In this document: positions 53,834-64,000 of the stretch, piece by piece
Layout: each line of letters opens with the position of its first letter
How positions within the stretch are numbered: position 1 is the first letter of the stretch
From: Phytophthora sp. 'mugwort'
Taxonomy: Eukaryota > Oomycota > Peronosporomycetes > Peronosporales > Peronosporaceae
Length of the DNA: 64,000 bases
NCBI GenBank assembly: GCA_033558025.1
Contig: JAUCEF010000009.1
Location: 372,001 to 436,000 of the forward strand
Reading direction: 5' to 3'
Program-made: the position numbers and the translations under genes
Notes under the pieces: model-generated
What the model was told of the DNA's origin: nothing
Databases searched by the model: none
Seen by the model: only the letters and a program-made list of their open reading frames with translations

Positions 53834-55065
53834 TTACTGTTGGTGCTCTTCGCCATCTACGTTTACCAGCTGGCCAAGTGGGTCGATGACTTCGTTCACA
53901 GATAGTGGTGGTGTGTCGGCCAGAAATGCCTCGATAATTGATTTTCGGGAAGTCAACCTTCTCGTTTGAGAGTCCAGACGCTGGCGCAAGGCATTGCAAT
54001 CTTGTTTTAGTTGCTCATTTTCTGCGGTCGATGCACAGACATACAATCCAACGCCAACTGCGCTCGTCGAGTGAGACCTGAGAGCTGGCGGTCGACCTGG
54101 GTATCGACTGGCCTGAACAAACGGATAACATGACCTGGTGGAGGATTCATGACGGAGATATCCAAAGTTGATCGGTCAAGGCTTCTCGTAATTTCGTTAG
54201 CCCACACTCGTCACACCCCGTGGCGTGACCTTGAAATGTTGCACCCCAAATATCTTGTAGTTGCCCAACTACATCACGAAGACTCTCTCTGATGCCGCGC
54301 CGGGATGATCCACCTCCGGTGGCGGAATGCTATCCACCATAACTTCGACGACATCATTAGTTTTGACAAGCCATGCCATATTCGTAGATCAACAGCTTGA
54401 CCATTTCCCCACGTCCACGTCTAGCTGTAACCCACCGATTCCAGGCGACGTCCGACTTAGTACTGCTGACAAGGTGGCGATCCAACTTGAACTGCATAAC
54501 CTTACTAAATGCTGTCGAGGGGGGAGGGTCTTCCAGTGTCCATGTGCCATTCCGCTTGACGGCCAGTCCTTTTACCCGACGCTAAACCGCTGCCACAGGT
54601 TTTTCAAGATCTCATTGAATGAAGACCCATTAGCAGCAAAATCTTTAAGTGTTTCTCTTGATACTTCATGTTGTGAGACGGCATTCTTGACGATTGGCTG
54701 GACCAATAACTGAAGCCGCTGGCGATTGACAGATGATGGGGTTGACCCCGTGGGTGCTCGAGACTGCTGCTGTCCTGGAGGCGCCAACGGCGTAGCTGTC
54801 CTTCCCTTTACTGTCGATTGAGAGGAGTTATAATTTTGCTGGTGTCTTGGAGGGCTGAAGGCGATGCTGCCCGCGCAGGTAGTGTTGATCCTAGAGAGGT
54901 ACGGGATCTTGGGCGTGTGCGAGGCGCGTCAAGAGATGGATCTCGTGGCGGGGGCGTTCGTTTCCGTAGTGGGTATGGCGACACTCGCCGCTCCGGTGAT
55001 GGCAGTGGAGTACTCTGGTCAACATCCGACGCTGCCTCAGTTCTTGAAGGCGCTCTGGATTGCAC
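53834..55065 (-). pseudogene. Coiled-coil protein gene, broken, unknown family
   Basis: Minus-strand pieces in order from the right: a basic, proline-rich start (55065-54808, with RRVSPYPLRKRTPPPRDP); SVNRQRLQLLVQPIVKNAV and NLWQRFSVG (54787-54572); then a frame with FSKVMQFKLDRHLVSS and AWNRWVTA; and finally a coiled-coil segment ENEQLKQDCNALRQRLDSQ with a C-terminal LADTPPLSVNEVIDPLGQLV (54046-53834). The pieces read in a consistent direction with stops between them. I do not recognise the family; repetition in the genome cannot be judged here. Confidence 0.4.
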
Positions 55066-56454
55066 CGTTGTGGACGCATTCTGGGGGCTTGTAAGCTAGA
55101 GCAACACTGCCTTCTTTCGACCTTGGCGCGTTTCCGCAGTGTTGTGCACTTCATATGTGCTTCCGCGGAAATACCGTAAAAACTGAGATTGTAGCCCATC
55201 TCTCTAATAATGCCCCACCTCTGATTATAAATAATCAGAGTTATCAGATCGGAGCCCCATAAATCAACTGACGGTAAGTGCGTTGGCAATTGGCGAGTCG
55301 CTAGGTCACCCTCCTCAGTGAGGACGCCGGACGAGTTCAGGAAACAGATTTTCACCTTTCAGTCAATTTCTAGTCGTGGCGATGCAGCGCAAGTCACGGT
55401 GGAAGAAATTTTGTCTGTAGTCACGAACTGGAGGTTCGAGCATCCTAACGGATGCCAAGAAGCATAAGCTCGACAGGAAGACTAGTGGACGGGTCAGAAG
55501 ATTCAGCTCCAGTTTGTCAACAGCTGGCGCTATAATCTCCCTGGGTGGTGGCCGATTTGTCGTGTCCGACAAACTTGATTTCACGCTGGTGGACATAATC
55601 TGGAACCCGCGTAATTATGCGGAGCAGGATTGTCTATTGGGCTACTAGCTGGGCCGCTGAGCACGCTCGGACAGCATTACACGTCTCGGCTTCAGAGTTT
55701 CCTGGTGCGGAACGATCTTGTTCTTCGTCGGGCGACTAGCAAACCTAAACTATCGATGGGTTCAATACCCCATCCCTTTAATAGTGCCCCATGTAAGGGG
55801 GGGGGGGCACTAAGGTAGTGCAGTATCGCAGGTTTTACAGTATTTGGTAAGGTTTTGGGAGGTGCGGCGATTTAATAGAACGAATCGCCGATAAATTTTT
55901 TTGCTACAAGACCCCTTTGAAATGAGATCTTTTTGATTGCCGCTACACAATATATATTGCTACATGCACAGTAAGTGTCATACTTACATGTAAAATGTTC
56001 TCCACTGGCATCAGATCAGAGCCTGCTGTTCTGTTACGACACTTAGAAATGAAACATGGCATTCTCGTTCACCGCATTACCCATCTTAACTCCTCCAACG
56101 TATACCCTCTCGCTGCTCCTAGAATGCATTCGAAAATGTGGACGTGAACGCCATCATCGTCACCTTGTTGAGTGTGTCACCTGGGATGTCCTTCTTCGTC
56201 TACCACATATAGACAAATTCCCGCGCGGCGTATATATATGAGTATATAGGTATGAGTCCCCGCTGCTGCGACGAATTGCACCGTGCAGTGTATGCACCCA
56301 ATACCGTGTCAACAACTTCGGCGGCTTACTTGGTTCTCCATTGCGTGAGTGTGCATTTATTAGCCAATGGGTCGACCAACGATTTACATGCAGACATCGC
56401 CCGCCTCAATTTGCACGCATTCAAGCGCGATTTTCACCGGACCGCGTCGGTTGA
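55066..56454. other. Gene-poor stretch
   Basis: About 1.4 kb. It contains a perfect 10-bp inverted repeat with a 2-nt centre (55219-55240) and an 11-base G run (55797-55807). The minus-strand ORF 55596-55363 is unsupported. Nothing else. Confidence 0.45.
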
Positions 56455-56522
56455 CCTCGCTCGCATCACAAACCCGGATACGCTTGTAAGCGTATTCTGG
56501 GCGACTTGTGATGCGAGCGAGG
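56455..56522. repeat. 68-nt near-continuous hairpin
   Basis: Outer arms of 17 bp (56455-56471 and 56506-56522) are perfect reverse complements. The inside also pairs (ATACGCTT/AAGCGTAT around a 2-nt turn, with a few bulges). It lies about 120 bp past the stop codon of the purine nucleoside phosphorylase gene. It could be an RNA hairpin, a foldback element or a replication scar. Confidence 0.9.
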
Positions 56523-56639
56523 TGCTAAAAGTTCTAGCTTAAAAACCGGGACTGTTTCGAATTTATTTCATTGCGACACGGAGCCAACTACGGTAGTATA
56601 AGTATGGCTATAAATTATAAACCTCGTCTATCTAGTCCT

Positions 56640-57725
56640 CTACGCGTTATGGTGCTTGCCAACTTCGGCGATCAGGTCTCGCACGTACGTCTCGATGTCG
56701 TGCTGCGTGGCCTGCACCGTTTCAAGGACCTCGTTGTGGGAAGCCGCTTCACGCTCTTCGCCGGGGAACAGCGCTTTGTTGGTGATGAGCGACAGGCCGA
56801 TAACTTTCAGCCCGCAGTGTGCGGCCACGACGACCTCGGGTACTGTGCTCATGCCGACGGCATCGCCGCCCACCAGTCGGAGGAAGCGACACTCCGTCGG
56901 TGTCTCGTACGTGGGTCCGGACACAAAGCAGTACACGCCCTTTCGAACCTTCTTAGACAAACCGAGGTTCTCGGCCACGCTCACGGCCAAATCCTGCAGC
57001 TTCCTGTCATAGCAGTTTGACAGTGGAGTGAAGCGAGCGCCGAAGCGCGAGTCGTTGGGGCCGATCAGTGGGTGCTGACCTGATAACCCAGGCATGTTAA
57101 GATGATCGTTCATGATCATCAGGTCACCCACGTTGAAGTCCGGGTTCAGCCCACCAGCAGCATTGGTCACCAGCAGGTACTTAATGCCTAGCAGATACAT
57201 GACTCGAATGGGCAGCGCCGTCTCGCGCATGGCGTAGCCCTCGTAGCAGTGGAAACGACCACGCATGCACACGACGCGGATGCCGTCCAGGTCGCCGAAG
57301 ACCAGCTCGCCAGCGTGGCCCTCGACAGTCGAGCGAGGGAACTGCGGGATGTCCTCGTATTTAATGACCTCCTGATTTTCCAGGCATTTGCTGAGCCCAC
57401 CGAGGCCAGAGCCGCAGACGACGCCGATCAGTGGACGAGCGGTGATTCGCTCCTGGAGGAAGTCGTTGATGACGTCAATGCGCTCTTTGGGCAGGGCTTC
57501 GTCGGCCATTTGGCCCGTGGAGACGCGACGCACGTGCTGCATCATGTTGTTGTCCTTGTTAACAAGCGTGGCAACGGAGCTTACATTGTTGTTGGCGCGC
57601 GGGCTCATGCCGTCCACGCTGTGACTCTGGTGCTGGCGAGTCACGTGCGCCGTGGGGTCCTCGGGGTCGGGCACTGCAGCCTTGAGCAAGGGGCTCGTGG
57701 TGGGCGACTCGAGATCGTTCAACAT
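56640..57725 (-). CDS. Purine nucleoside phosphorylase, 361 aa
   Basis: Cleaves purine nucleosides with phosphate to free base and ribose-1-phosphate (purine salvage, cytosolic). Class I (trimeric) signatures: CGSGLGGL near residue 104 (phosphate loop), VEGHAGELVFG, MRGRFHCYEGY, LLVTNAAGGLN, HLNMPGLSGQHPL, SGPTYETPTECRFL and GMSTVPEVVVAAHCGLKVIGLSLITN (with the Glu and Asn of the purine site). Family members are usually about 270-290 aa, and the extra length is an N-terminal extension of some 75 residues. Met73 (ATG near 57509, MADEALPKERID) is the classical start position. The extension is low-complexity and polar with no obvious signal. The gene is intronless and intact. An initiator-like site lies about 60 nt upstream of the first ATG. 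Confidence 0.95.
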   Translation of the reverse strand: MLNDLESPTTSPLLKAAVPDPEDPTAHVTRQHQSHSVDGMSPRANNNVSSVATLVNKDNNMMQHVRRVSTGQMADEALPKERIDVINDFLQERITARPLIGVVCGSGLGGLSKCLENQEVIKYEDIPQFPRSTVEGHAGELVFGDLDGIRVVCMRGRFHCYEGYAMRETALPIRVMYLLGIKYLLVTNAAGGLNPDFNVGDLMIMNDHLNMPGLSGQHPLIGPNDSRFGARFTPLSNCYDRKLQDLAVSVAENLGLSKKVRKGVYCFVSGPTYETPTECRFLRLVGGDAVGMSTVPEVVVAAHCGLKVIGLSLITNKALFPGEEREAASHNEVLETVQATQHDIETYVRDLIAEVGKHHNA

Positions 57726-57778
57726 TGGCCGAGGGTAGATGACGCTTGATGGTGCAATGAGTGATGCTTGCGGGTGGT

Positions 57779-57795
57779 GAATTGAGAAGTGAGAA
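57779..57795 (-). promoter_or_regulatory. Initiator-like element of the PNP gene
   Basis: The minus strand reads TTCTCACTTCTCAATTC, close to the oomycete initiator TCATTYYNCAWTTT with one mismatch in the core and one at the end. It is about 60 nt upstream of the ATG at 57725, which favours use of that first ATG. This is a prediction by eye. Confidence 0.4.
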
Positions 57796-57799
57796 CTGC

Positions 57800-59339
57800 T
57801 GGCTGAATGTCAATGGCTGTTTAGCCACACCCGTCGCGTCATGATTGAACATGTGGTGCACATAAAACGATGCAAATTCGCATTCAGCGCTCATTTCGCA
57901 ACGGTTCGTCCAAAGCGATCTAGCTAGTCAACTGCCAGCATACGTCGGGAGGGCAACCGCGGTGCCAGCATACTGCGGAGGTTTGTAGCCAAGGGTGTGC
58001 ATTCAGCTTTGTCCAGTCTCTGCAACACGGTGGTCGCAGCGGTATGGCACCGCAGGATTGCCCTGCGCGCGGTGGTTGAAGATCTAGCGTCGCGTGCGCG
58101 CTTCGACTGGATTAGGGGCAGCTGCTTTCTCTGAGGCCCTTGTTACAGGCGACCAAAGACAGAGCGGGTCGTCGATGTATGCGCTGTCGCCTGCCGGTCA
58201 TTGAAGCCGAACTGCAACGCGCTCGTCTACTGCCGTCGTTGCGTTGACAAGCGCGGACACGAAGCAGCAAATGCACCAGTGGATATCCATTGAAGCCGCC
58301 CCTGGGGCGACCGAGAAAGCAGTTGCTGCAAAAATCGTTTGACCCAAGCAATCGTGGTGATCGTCACGATCGTGGTCCGACGGACCGGAATAAATTTGTT
58401 TGTGGCTGGCCTCTAGGCGAAGCGGGCGATGCTGTATCATTAAGAGGACATGGCTACATCCTAGCCAGTTGTGCATGTGCAGGTTACTAGTAACAGCCAG
58501 CACTGTGTACGACTGTACAGTAAAGTACATCGTGTCCTAGCTCGGTTTAGGTAATTGCACCTTCGAAAAAATACTGCTGTTATGCGCTATTAGAGCATTT
58601 GGTGTACAGAACACTAGCGATCTTGGGACCGCTAACGTTTCGACCAGGCAACTGAGGGTGAAGGATATGGGACGCTGTATGGTACTGTCGACAACGCAGT
58701 TCCATCGAGCAAACTGCCAATGAAACTGACAAAGGGAATCGATGGCTAGAGTGTCTCTCTCCAATATTAAAATTGGAACCGGTTATCACATCGAATGTTC
58801 GAAGATGTTTAAGGGTAGTCAAAGCAAGGTGACCATGGCAATTCAACGCAGTTGGTAGTTTCAAGGTTTGGAGTTTCAGCTAACACGAACCGTAGTCCTG
58901 GTTGGCTGGAGGAGGGCTCTTATTGATTGGAGGCAGTTTCATCGTTTGGCTCTAATTTTTACACTGGTTCAAACCATTCGAACCAAGCCATGTAACCGGT
59001 TAAACTCGGTTGAAGAAAATTTGGTGATTTGAACAATAAACGTGAGAGGTTGATTTTTGTTTCAAGTGCCTTCATAAAGCCACGGATTAGCAGTATTTTG
59101 CTATCCGTGTCGGACGTATTTAGGGCCAGGACATTTTAGGTCAGCCGCTCCACATACAGGTTCTAGTCAATAAGAAGAAAGAGTTCGTTTTTGGTGCCGG
59201 TGATCGAGACACAAATTACAATACGAACTCCGGTTTGAGTGGCGCAGAATGAAAGGCTCTATCAGTTGAGCCATTGCACGGCTCCATCGGATTAGTGTGT
59301 CGTTCGTAGCAAATCCGCAAAAGTCACCAGGAAGCACGT
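57800..59339. other. Gene-poor stretch
   Basis: About 1.5 kb right of the PNP gene. The minus-strand ORF 58530-58198 has a hydrophobic segment (FAATAFSVAPGAASMDIHWCICCFVSA split by polar residues) but no recognised domain. On the plus strand at 57888 GCTCATTTCGCAA matches the initiator consensus, but no gene follows it. Confidence 0.45.
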
Positions 59340-60725
59340 CCTCTTGGCGACTTGGATAGATGCCGCCACCGCAGTCCAAAATCGTATGAACGTAAAAGGA
59401 TAGTAGCTGCAACCTACGGGTTGTCGCACGAGCTCCTCCGGATGCGTGTGCTCGGCCTCGTGACACCAGACGCGAAGACTGGGCCTCAGCTGGTGTATCC
59501 CTTAGAAGGTGGCGACAAAGGTGTTGTAGAGATAGTGCATCACCGTGCGTTGGATTCGAGGCGCTACGTTGTATGATTCGCGAGGGGGCGGAGACGTCAA
59601 GGACCCGTCCATTTACAGAAGACTTCCCCTATAACAAGTAATTTCTCGGTGGCTGGTACAGTATCAAAAAATATTGGTTCGTCATGCCCAGCTTTTAGAT
59701 GTAAAGTGAGCGTCGACATTAACACCAGACGCTGTCATGGAATTCTATAACAATCTTAAGACGGTCTTAGAAATGTTTGACCTTGTTTTAAGGCCTGGGC
59801 GTCTTTGGAATCTCGACGAGACGGGTGTTTGTCTCCAAGGTCACGTCCGAGAACGAGTCATCTGTTAAAGGATTGAGAGCTAATGCTCGGCGGTCTGATG
59901 ATCGTGAAAACGTAAGCATTATGACGTGTGCCAGCGCTTCAGGCGAGTGAGTGCCGCCAATGTACATTTTTATAAGAAGTCCCATTGGATGAAGAACGCA
60001 GAGAAGATAGCACGTTGTGCCATGAGCAAGAGTTCAAACATTAACGGCAATCTTTCTTCGCATTGGTGCAAGTGGTTTGCAAGTCGTCTACCGCCTGAGT
60101 GTCCCAAGCTGTTGCTGTCGGACGGACATTTCGCTCATATCCAGATTAATGCGATGAAGTGCGGCGTCGATGGTGGCGTTCATCTCTTCATCCTTCCTGT
60201 TCGCACGTCACACTTTCTACAATGTCTGTTTTCGGCTCCTTCAAGCGCTACTATGAAAAGACACTGAACGGTTCCCCCCAGCGAGAACGACGGACGATAG
60301 CCGATTATGGATGATGTTGCTGGTATCGCTTGTTTGCCCTTGCTAACGGCTTGCAGTGAAGATATTGCCAAGAATGGCTTCGGGAAGGCTGACAATTTTC
60401 CGTTGTCTCGGATATGATGCTCAAAGGAATTATTGGCAATAAACCCGTTGTTCCGCCCGAGACGCTGCCGTACGGTGTCATTATCATGGTTCAAAAGCCA
60501 CCTCGGATGCTAGAGGTATCAGAACGTCACAACCGTGTTCTGCGAGAGCTTGACGTTAAGATCGATGCTTTCAATGTGGTCAATTTGCTATCACATTTTT
60601 TACTGTGGAGACTCGACCCAAAGAAGCGAAAGCGAGGCAAGTGTGTTGACGATCGGTACGCAGACGGCGACTTGCTAGACTACGGTATGCTGCTTGCTGC
60701 AGAGGAGATGAATCAATGCCTCTAG
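59340..60725 (+). pseudogene. pogo/Tigger-type (DDE_1) transposase remnant
   Basis: Plus-strand pieces: ATYGLSHELLRMRVLGL and HHRALDSRRYVV (DNA-binding HTH area, about 59410-59580), TPDAVMEFYNNLKTVLEMF, LRPGRLWNLDETGVCL (first catalytic Asp in LDET, about 59810), DDRENVSIMTCASASGE, PKLLLSDGHFAHIQ (second Asp, about 60105-60140), GVHLFILPVRTSHFLQ and SVFGSFKRYYEKTLNG (third acidic region shifted in frame), and a C-terminal RRLSH-like tail to 60725. The motif order is that of pogo-family DDE_1 transposases. Frame breaks near 59640, 59870, 60000 and 60230 disable it. Confidence 0.82.
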
Positions 60726-62144
60726 CTGAACAACCGCAAAAGGCGTAGCGTGCTGCAGCAAAGGGCAGCGGCAAAGCAGAAAGGGAGATAGAGAAGGCAG
60801 CAAAAGCGAGGAAAGAGCGCGCCACGGAAAGGCAAAACTGAAAGCAGAGCAAGCCCAAACGAATGCAGCCCGTCGTACCGACGGATCTTAGTAGTGCTCA
60901 ACGGCTTCGAAGTAGCGAAGGACGACTGCGGTGGTGTCTGTTGAGCAGGTGCCGGAGGCATCCATGCCGGATGGTATCTGTATGCCAGCAGTTATCTGAA
61001 TTGGTGTGGACATTGTAGTGCTTAGCCTATTCTGACGTTCGGTACTCAATATTAAAAAAAATTTGACCGACATGCGTCCGGTGGTGTTGCCATGCCATAC
61101 AATATGCAACATACTTGAAAAGTGACACGAAATACGTCCGGCACGGATAGAGTGCAACTGCAAAAGATGACTTTTTATGTCGGCCGGATTTCTCCATCTT
61201 TGTCTATACATCTCGATTTGTAACCGCCGGTGCTTTTGCAGTATTGTTATTATTATGCATAGAATTTGCTTGAACCGCGATACCCTCATCCGATCGTGAC
61301 AGCCTTCTGCATTGAATGCTTTTTAATAAGATGGATCCACAGCAATCAGCTCAGACTGGTCGACTACGACGTAGCATCCGTTTGTTGTATCTGCACTGCT
61401 CGACGCCAAGCCAAACCAGGCTCTAAGCAAGACTGTTCGCCTGCGATTTCAACGCCCCTAACACAGGGTGCGGATTAATTCTAAACAAATAGGATGTAAT
61501 TTCAACTAGGCGGTAGGTCAGATGGAAATCCTGTACTGGCAGAAATCCAGCACAGCTGAATATATTACCGGTAAATATGCAATCACTGGTCCCGACAAAA
61601 ACGTCCGGAACCGGATTCGTCAAAAAGGGTCAGAAATTGCGCTAAAACGCAATGTGTGTTTACTATATCTAACTTCTAGAAGCCGTGGAGTGTCCTAATC
61701 TATAGCTAACGCGTCCTGATTGGCAATGGTCTGCCTAAATCGCGATTCGTACCTTGGTTGATTAGTATGTTATGGTTGACGCCGTCCCAAATGAGTATGA
61801 TGAAAATGAAAAAGAACGCTTAGACCAGACAACGACTGAGAATCCAGCCGAAACACAAATCGGGTTTATAGCTGTGGACCTATGAAGCAAATATCTCTCT
61901 TCCCAGACCGACACTCACATTTATATTGACTATTCTGATCGAAAATTGTTTGCTCACCCTGTGCAATCCTCCACTTCTTGAAATTTGACTTGAAACCTCT
62001 CAAAACGTTTGCGTCATCCACAGTTTCACATCAGTGACGTACATGCGTTAATAGAAATCAATCTGTTGTATCCCTAGTTGCAAGTATCATTTGAACGAGC
62101 TTATCTGTCGAGCTGGTCATAGAGCGACTACCATCGGGTCGTCT
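60726..62144. other. Gene-poor stretch
   Basis: About 1.4 kb. ORFs on both strands lack recognisable motifs. TGACCGACATGCGT at 61066-61079 matches the inner terminal repeat of the Tc1 element at 2481-2494, but no second end is seen. Nothing else supported. Confidence 0.45.
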
Positions 62145-62768
62145 TGCGCGGTTTCTTCTTCTCAACAATAGCATCGTTGCTTTCTTGCACATAGTCCTTC
62201 CACAACCAGTCCTGTTTCGCCTTCGCTGAAACTGCCGTGGCAGCTCGATTTCACGGCGAGACTGCTTAATCGCTTTTGCAGCTACACCCTGTTGGCTCGT
62301 GGGGCTGCGTAGATCTTGTCACTCTGGAACTCGCCTGGAACGTATGGGCGCACCACGTAGTGCATCATATGAAGCTTCTCCGAGTTCAATATAGACGGTG
62401 GAAGTGGGCCCATGAAGTGCTCGAACGTTCAAGTATCGCTTCCAGTGAATACACCGTCAGCTTATCGGCGCAGGTACTATTCTTCGAAGTCGCTGTAGGG
62501 CCCTTTTTGCAAAATCAACGCCAGGTTGGTTGCGGCTCTGGCAAGGCACTGGTACTGCTGTACACCAGTGAGGTTCTTGTACAGTTCCTTCACAAGCGGC
62601 CTCTACGCTTAAAACTCCGTCGTCACGCGAGTTGTGGACCATTTGGTTTGATGATGCTGAGGCCTTCACGGCCGCTACGACCTGCTCGACGGTCCAACAT
62701 ACTTGGCGAGTGATGTACGTCCGGATGTGACCAAAGCTTTTGTCACACGAGTTATTCAGGCTTCTCAC
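62145..62768 (-). pseudogene. 3' part of the unplaced transposase-like family
   Basis: The minus strand reads NSCDKSFGHIRTYITRQVCW, then TVEQVVAAVKAS, EPHWCTAVPV and (after frame breaks) YDALRGAP and QGVAAKAIKQSRREIELPR. It ends with KQDWLWKDYVQESND and a basic KKKPRKTTR tail (stop near 62133). The CDKSFGHIR motif matches FCNRAFGQSRRKYN of the copy at 39352-40850, and both end in an alanine/lysine-rich basic tail. Only the last third is present; the upstream catalytic motifs are absent, so this copy is a truncated remnant. Confidence 0.5.
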
Positions 62769-63035
62769 TCACGGTTGTGTATTGCCCTTTGGACCGCAAA
62801 TTCTGTACTGAGCTCTCGCTCGACCGCTAACCCGGCCCGCAGCGCTTCGCCCGACCGCTGACCCGGCCGAAAAGCGACTCCTCGCCCCAATTCTTTGTCT
62901 CAGTGCTTCCAGAGCCGTCCATTCGCCACCCTGGCGGTCCCTCACTTCGTGTGAGCCCATCGCCACACCGCTGCCTTTGCCTACTGTTCCCTGCCTGCTC
63001 GCCGCCGCTAGCCGCTAGTCCTTCTTGATTCGTTG
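62769..63035. other. Spacer
   Basis: About 270 bp with a degenerate direct repeat CTCGACCGCTaACCCGGCC / CCCGACCGCTGACCCGGCC at about 62819 and 62849. No gene seen. Confidence 0.45.
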
Positions 63036-63300
63036 CTGCACCTCCGCCTTGGTCTGCTATTGCTCGTCCATCTTTGTCTCCTGCTGCTCGTCCGTTTTGA
63101 TTTGCTGCTGTCTGTTCGTGTTGATCTGCTGCTATCTGTTCGTGTTGATCTGCTGTTGATCGTCCACCTTGATCCTCTGCCGCTCGTTCGTCTTGATCTC
63201 CAGCTGCTCGTCCGTCTGCTGCTTGCCCTTTTGCTCCATGTCCGTCAGGTCGATCAGCTTGCCGCTCTGCCGATGCACACCATGACTACTTAGGGATGAC
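63036..63300 (-). pseudogene. Glutamine-rich 24-bp repeat, decayed coding sequence
   Basis: A 24-bp tandem repeat that on the minus strand encodes eight-residue units such as QQQINTNR, QQQIKTDE and QQETKMDE, a Q/N/T-rich and probably helical segment. In the same frame TAG stands where other units have CAG at several points, so the frame is closed by C-to-T changes. The plus-strand leucine-rich ORF over the same bases is a shadow. Family not recognised. Confidence 0.5.
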
Positions 63301-64000
63301 GTCAACGCTGCTGGACTACCCTGCATGCCTACAACGCCTTATTCGGTCTCTTCAGCATCATCTGTCTGCTTGATAGATTTCGCCATCTCACGTATTGTCT
63401 GGCCTGAAGTTCAACTTTGACGTCGTAGATACTAATATGCCCGCGATGTGGTCCCATAATTCGCTTTACCGCGCTGAAATCTCCTAAACCCGTATGGGTT
63501 CCAGGTGAAATCCTGGCAAGACCAACAGCGAACTCGTTCAGCAAGTCGATCTTGTCAATTACGAGTACTTTTTCCAGACATCCTGTAAAGACTCGTCTGA
63601 AGCCTAAACAATACGTCTGCGACCGTCACGTCAGGTTTTGTACAGGTTTATGCCATATTATGCATAAACTTTATGGGTCTTTTGCGTTCCGTTCAAACCC
63701 CCTCCGTCGCTGCTACGCCGTACTGCGTTTGTAAAGTAGATTCGCCTTATGCGACACCACGAGGCTCTATCGTCGCATTTAACCATATCAAGAAGGCGGG
63801 TCGCGGTCACGTCACGAGTGGCCTTGTCGATTCATGCTAGTTATTTACTCGATGTACATGACCGGGTCAACAGTGCTGACGTGATGTAGGACTTCAGTGG
63901 CTCATGCTCGCCAAAGCCCAGGTGCAACTGGTTCAGGATCAAAGCCCGCCAACCAGTGGCAAAGGTGCTGAGCGCGACCTGACTGCAGCGTCTTGGTTTC
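63301..64000. other. Unassigned right edge
   Basis: The minus-strand ORF 63544-63329 (FAVGLARISPGTHTGLGDFS) and the plus-strand ORF 63552-63734 are both short and show no family signs. No termini, RNA genes or promoters were recognised. Confidence 0.4.

Noticed and set aside
53834..55065. Retroviral-type gag gene on the minus strand
   Set aside because: The coiled coil and basic proline-rich start could suggest gag, but there is no zinc knuckle, protease or LTR nearby.
57888..57900. Plus-strand initiator GCTCATTTCGCAA near the PNP gene
   Set aside because: It matches the consensus but points away from the PNP gene and no ORF follows, so no promoter call was made.
61066..61079. Second Tc1 end (TGACCGACATGCGT shared with 2481-2494)
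   Set aside because: It is a single 14-base match with no partner end or transposase nearby.
63033..63293. Leucine-rich 86-aa plus-strand ORF
   Set aside because: It is the antisense of a glutamine-rich repeat; its pattern comes from the 24-bp unit.
1..64000. Effector genes of RXLR or Crinkler type
   Set aside because: I looked for a signal peptide followed by RXLR/EER or an LFLAK-type start and saw none that was convincing.

Overview
The window looks like nuclear DNA of an oomycete, most probably Phytophthora or a close relative (inference, no database search). Supporting signs are short GT-AG introns, a match to the oomycete initiator element just upstream of a ribosomal protein gene, long intronless ankyrin-repeat genes, and an accessory stretch packed with decayed eukaryotic transposons of many superfamilies (Tc1/mariner, hAT, MULE, PIF/Harbinger, pogo, Ty3/gypsy, non-LTR).

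Layout. 1-934 (minus): the 60S ribosomal protein eL20 (L18a) gene, cut by the window edge, with three visible coding exons and a large intron holding a foldback. 1211-2691: a decayed Tc1-like element with doubled terminal repeats. 2761-14194 (minus): a tandem cluster of four intact ankyrin-type genes (626-646 aa each) and one decayed paralogue. That paralogue is split by a 549-bp hAT-type MITE with a perfect 8-bp target duplication and a tRNA-like segment inside. The ankyrin units have a 28-residue period instead of the usual 33.

14.2-55 kb is a transposon graveyard. A Mutator-like element (16.1-26.7 kb, plus) is interrupted by an approximately 8.7-kb non-LTR retrotransposon on the minus strand (ORF1-like region, AP endonuclease, reverse transcriptase with YADD, RNase H). 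Then come a Ty3/gypsy pol remnant (28-30.6 kb), an Ulp1-like protease remnant (30.7-31.9 kb), a second MULE whose transposase (33.4-35.6 kb) is followed by an Ulp1-like protease ORF (36.0-37.9 kb), a transposase-like family I cannot place in a classic superfamily (39.4-40.9 kb and again at 62.1-62.8 kb), DDE_3 transposase remnants (41.6-42.4 and 52.7-53.8 kb), a hAT gene with two clean introns (43.7-45.1 kb), a PIF/Harbinger remnant (47.0-47.6 kb), a candidate solo LTR (47.6-48.2 kb) and a Tc1 element with long terminal repeats (50.0-51.4 kb).

56.6-57.7 kb (minus): an intact purine nucleoside phosphorylase gene, the only other clear housekeeping gene. 59.3-60.7 kb: a pogo-type transposase remnant. 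The last 3 kb hold a decayed glutamine-rich repeat and nothing else I recognise.

The housekeeping genes and the ankyrin cluster are intact. Nearly every transposon ORF carries stops or frameshifts. The most notable items for follow-up are the MULE plus Ulp1 pairing, the tRNA-like segment in the hAT MITE, the foldback in the ribosomal-protein intron, the IR/DR termini of the left Tc1 element, the 28-residue ankyrin cluster, and several separate inverted duplications that look like template-switch scars.
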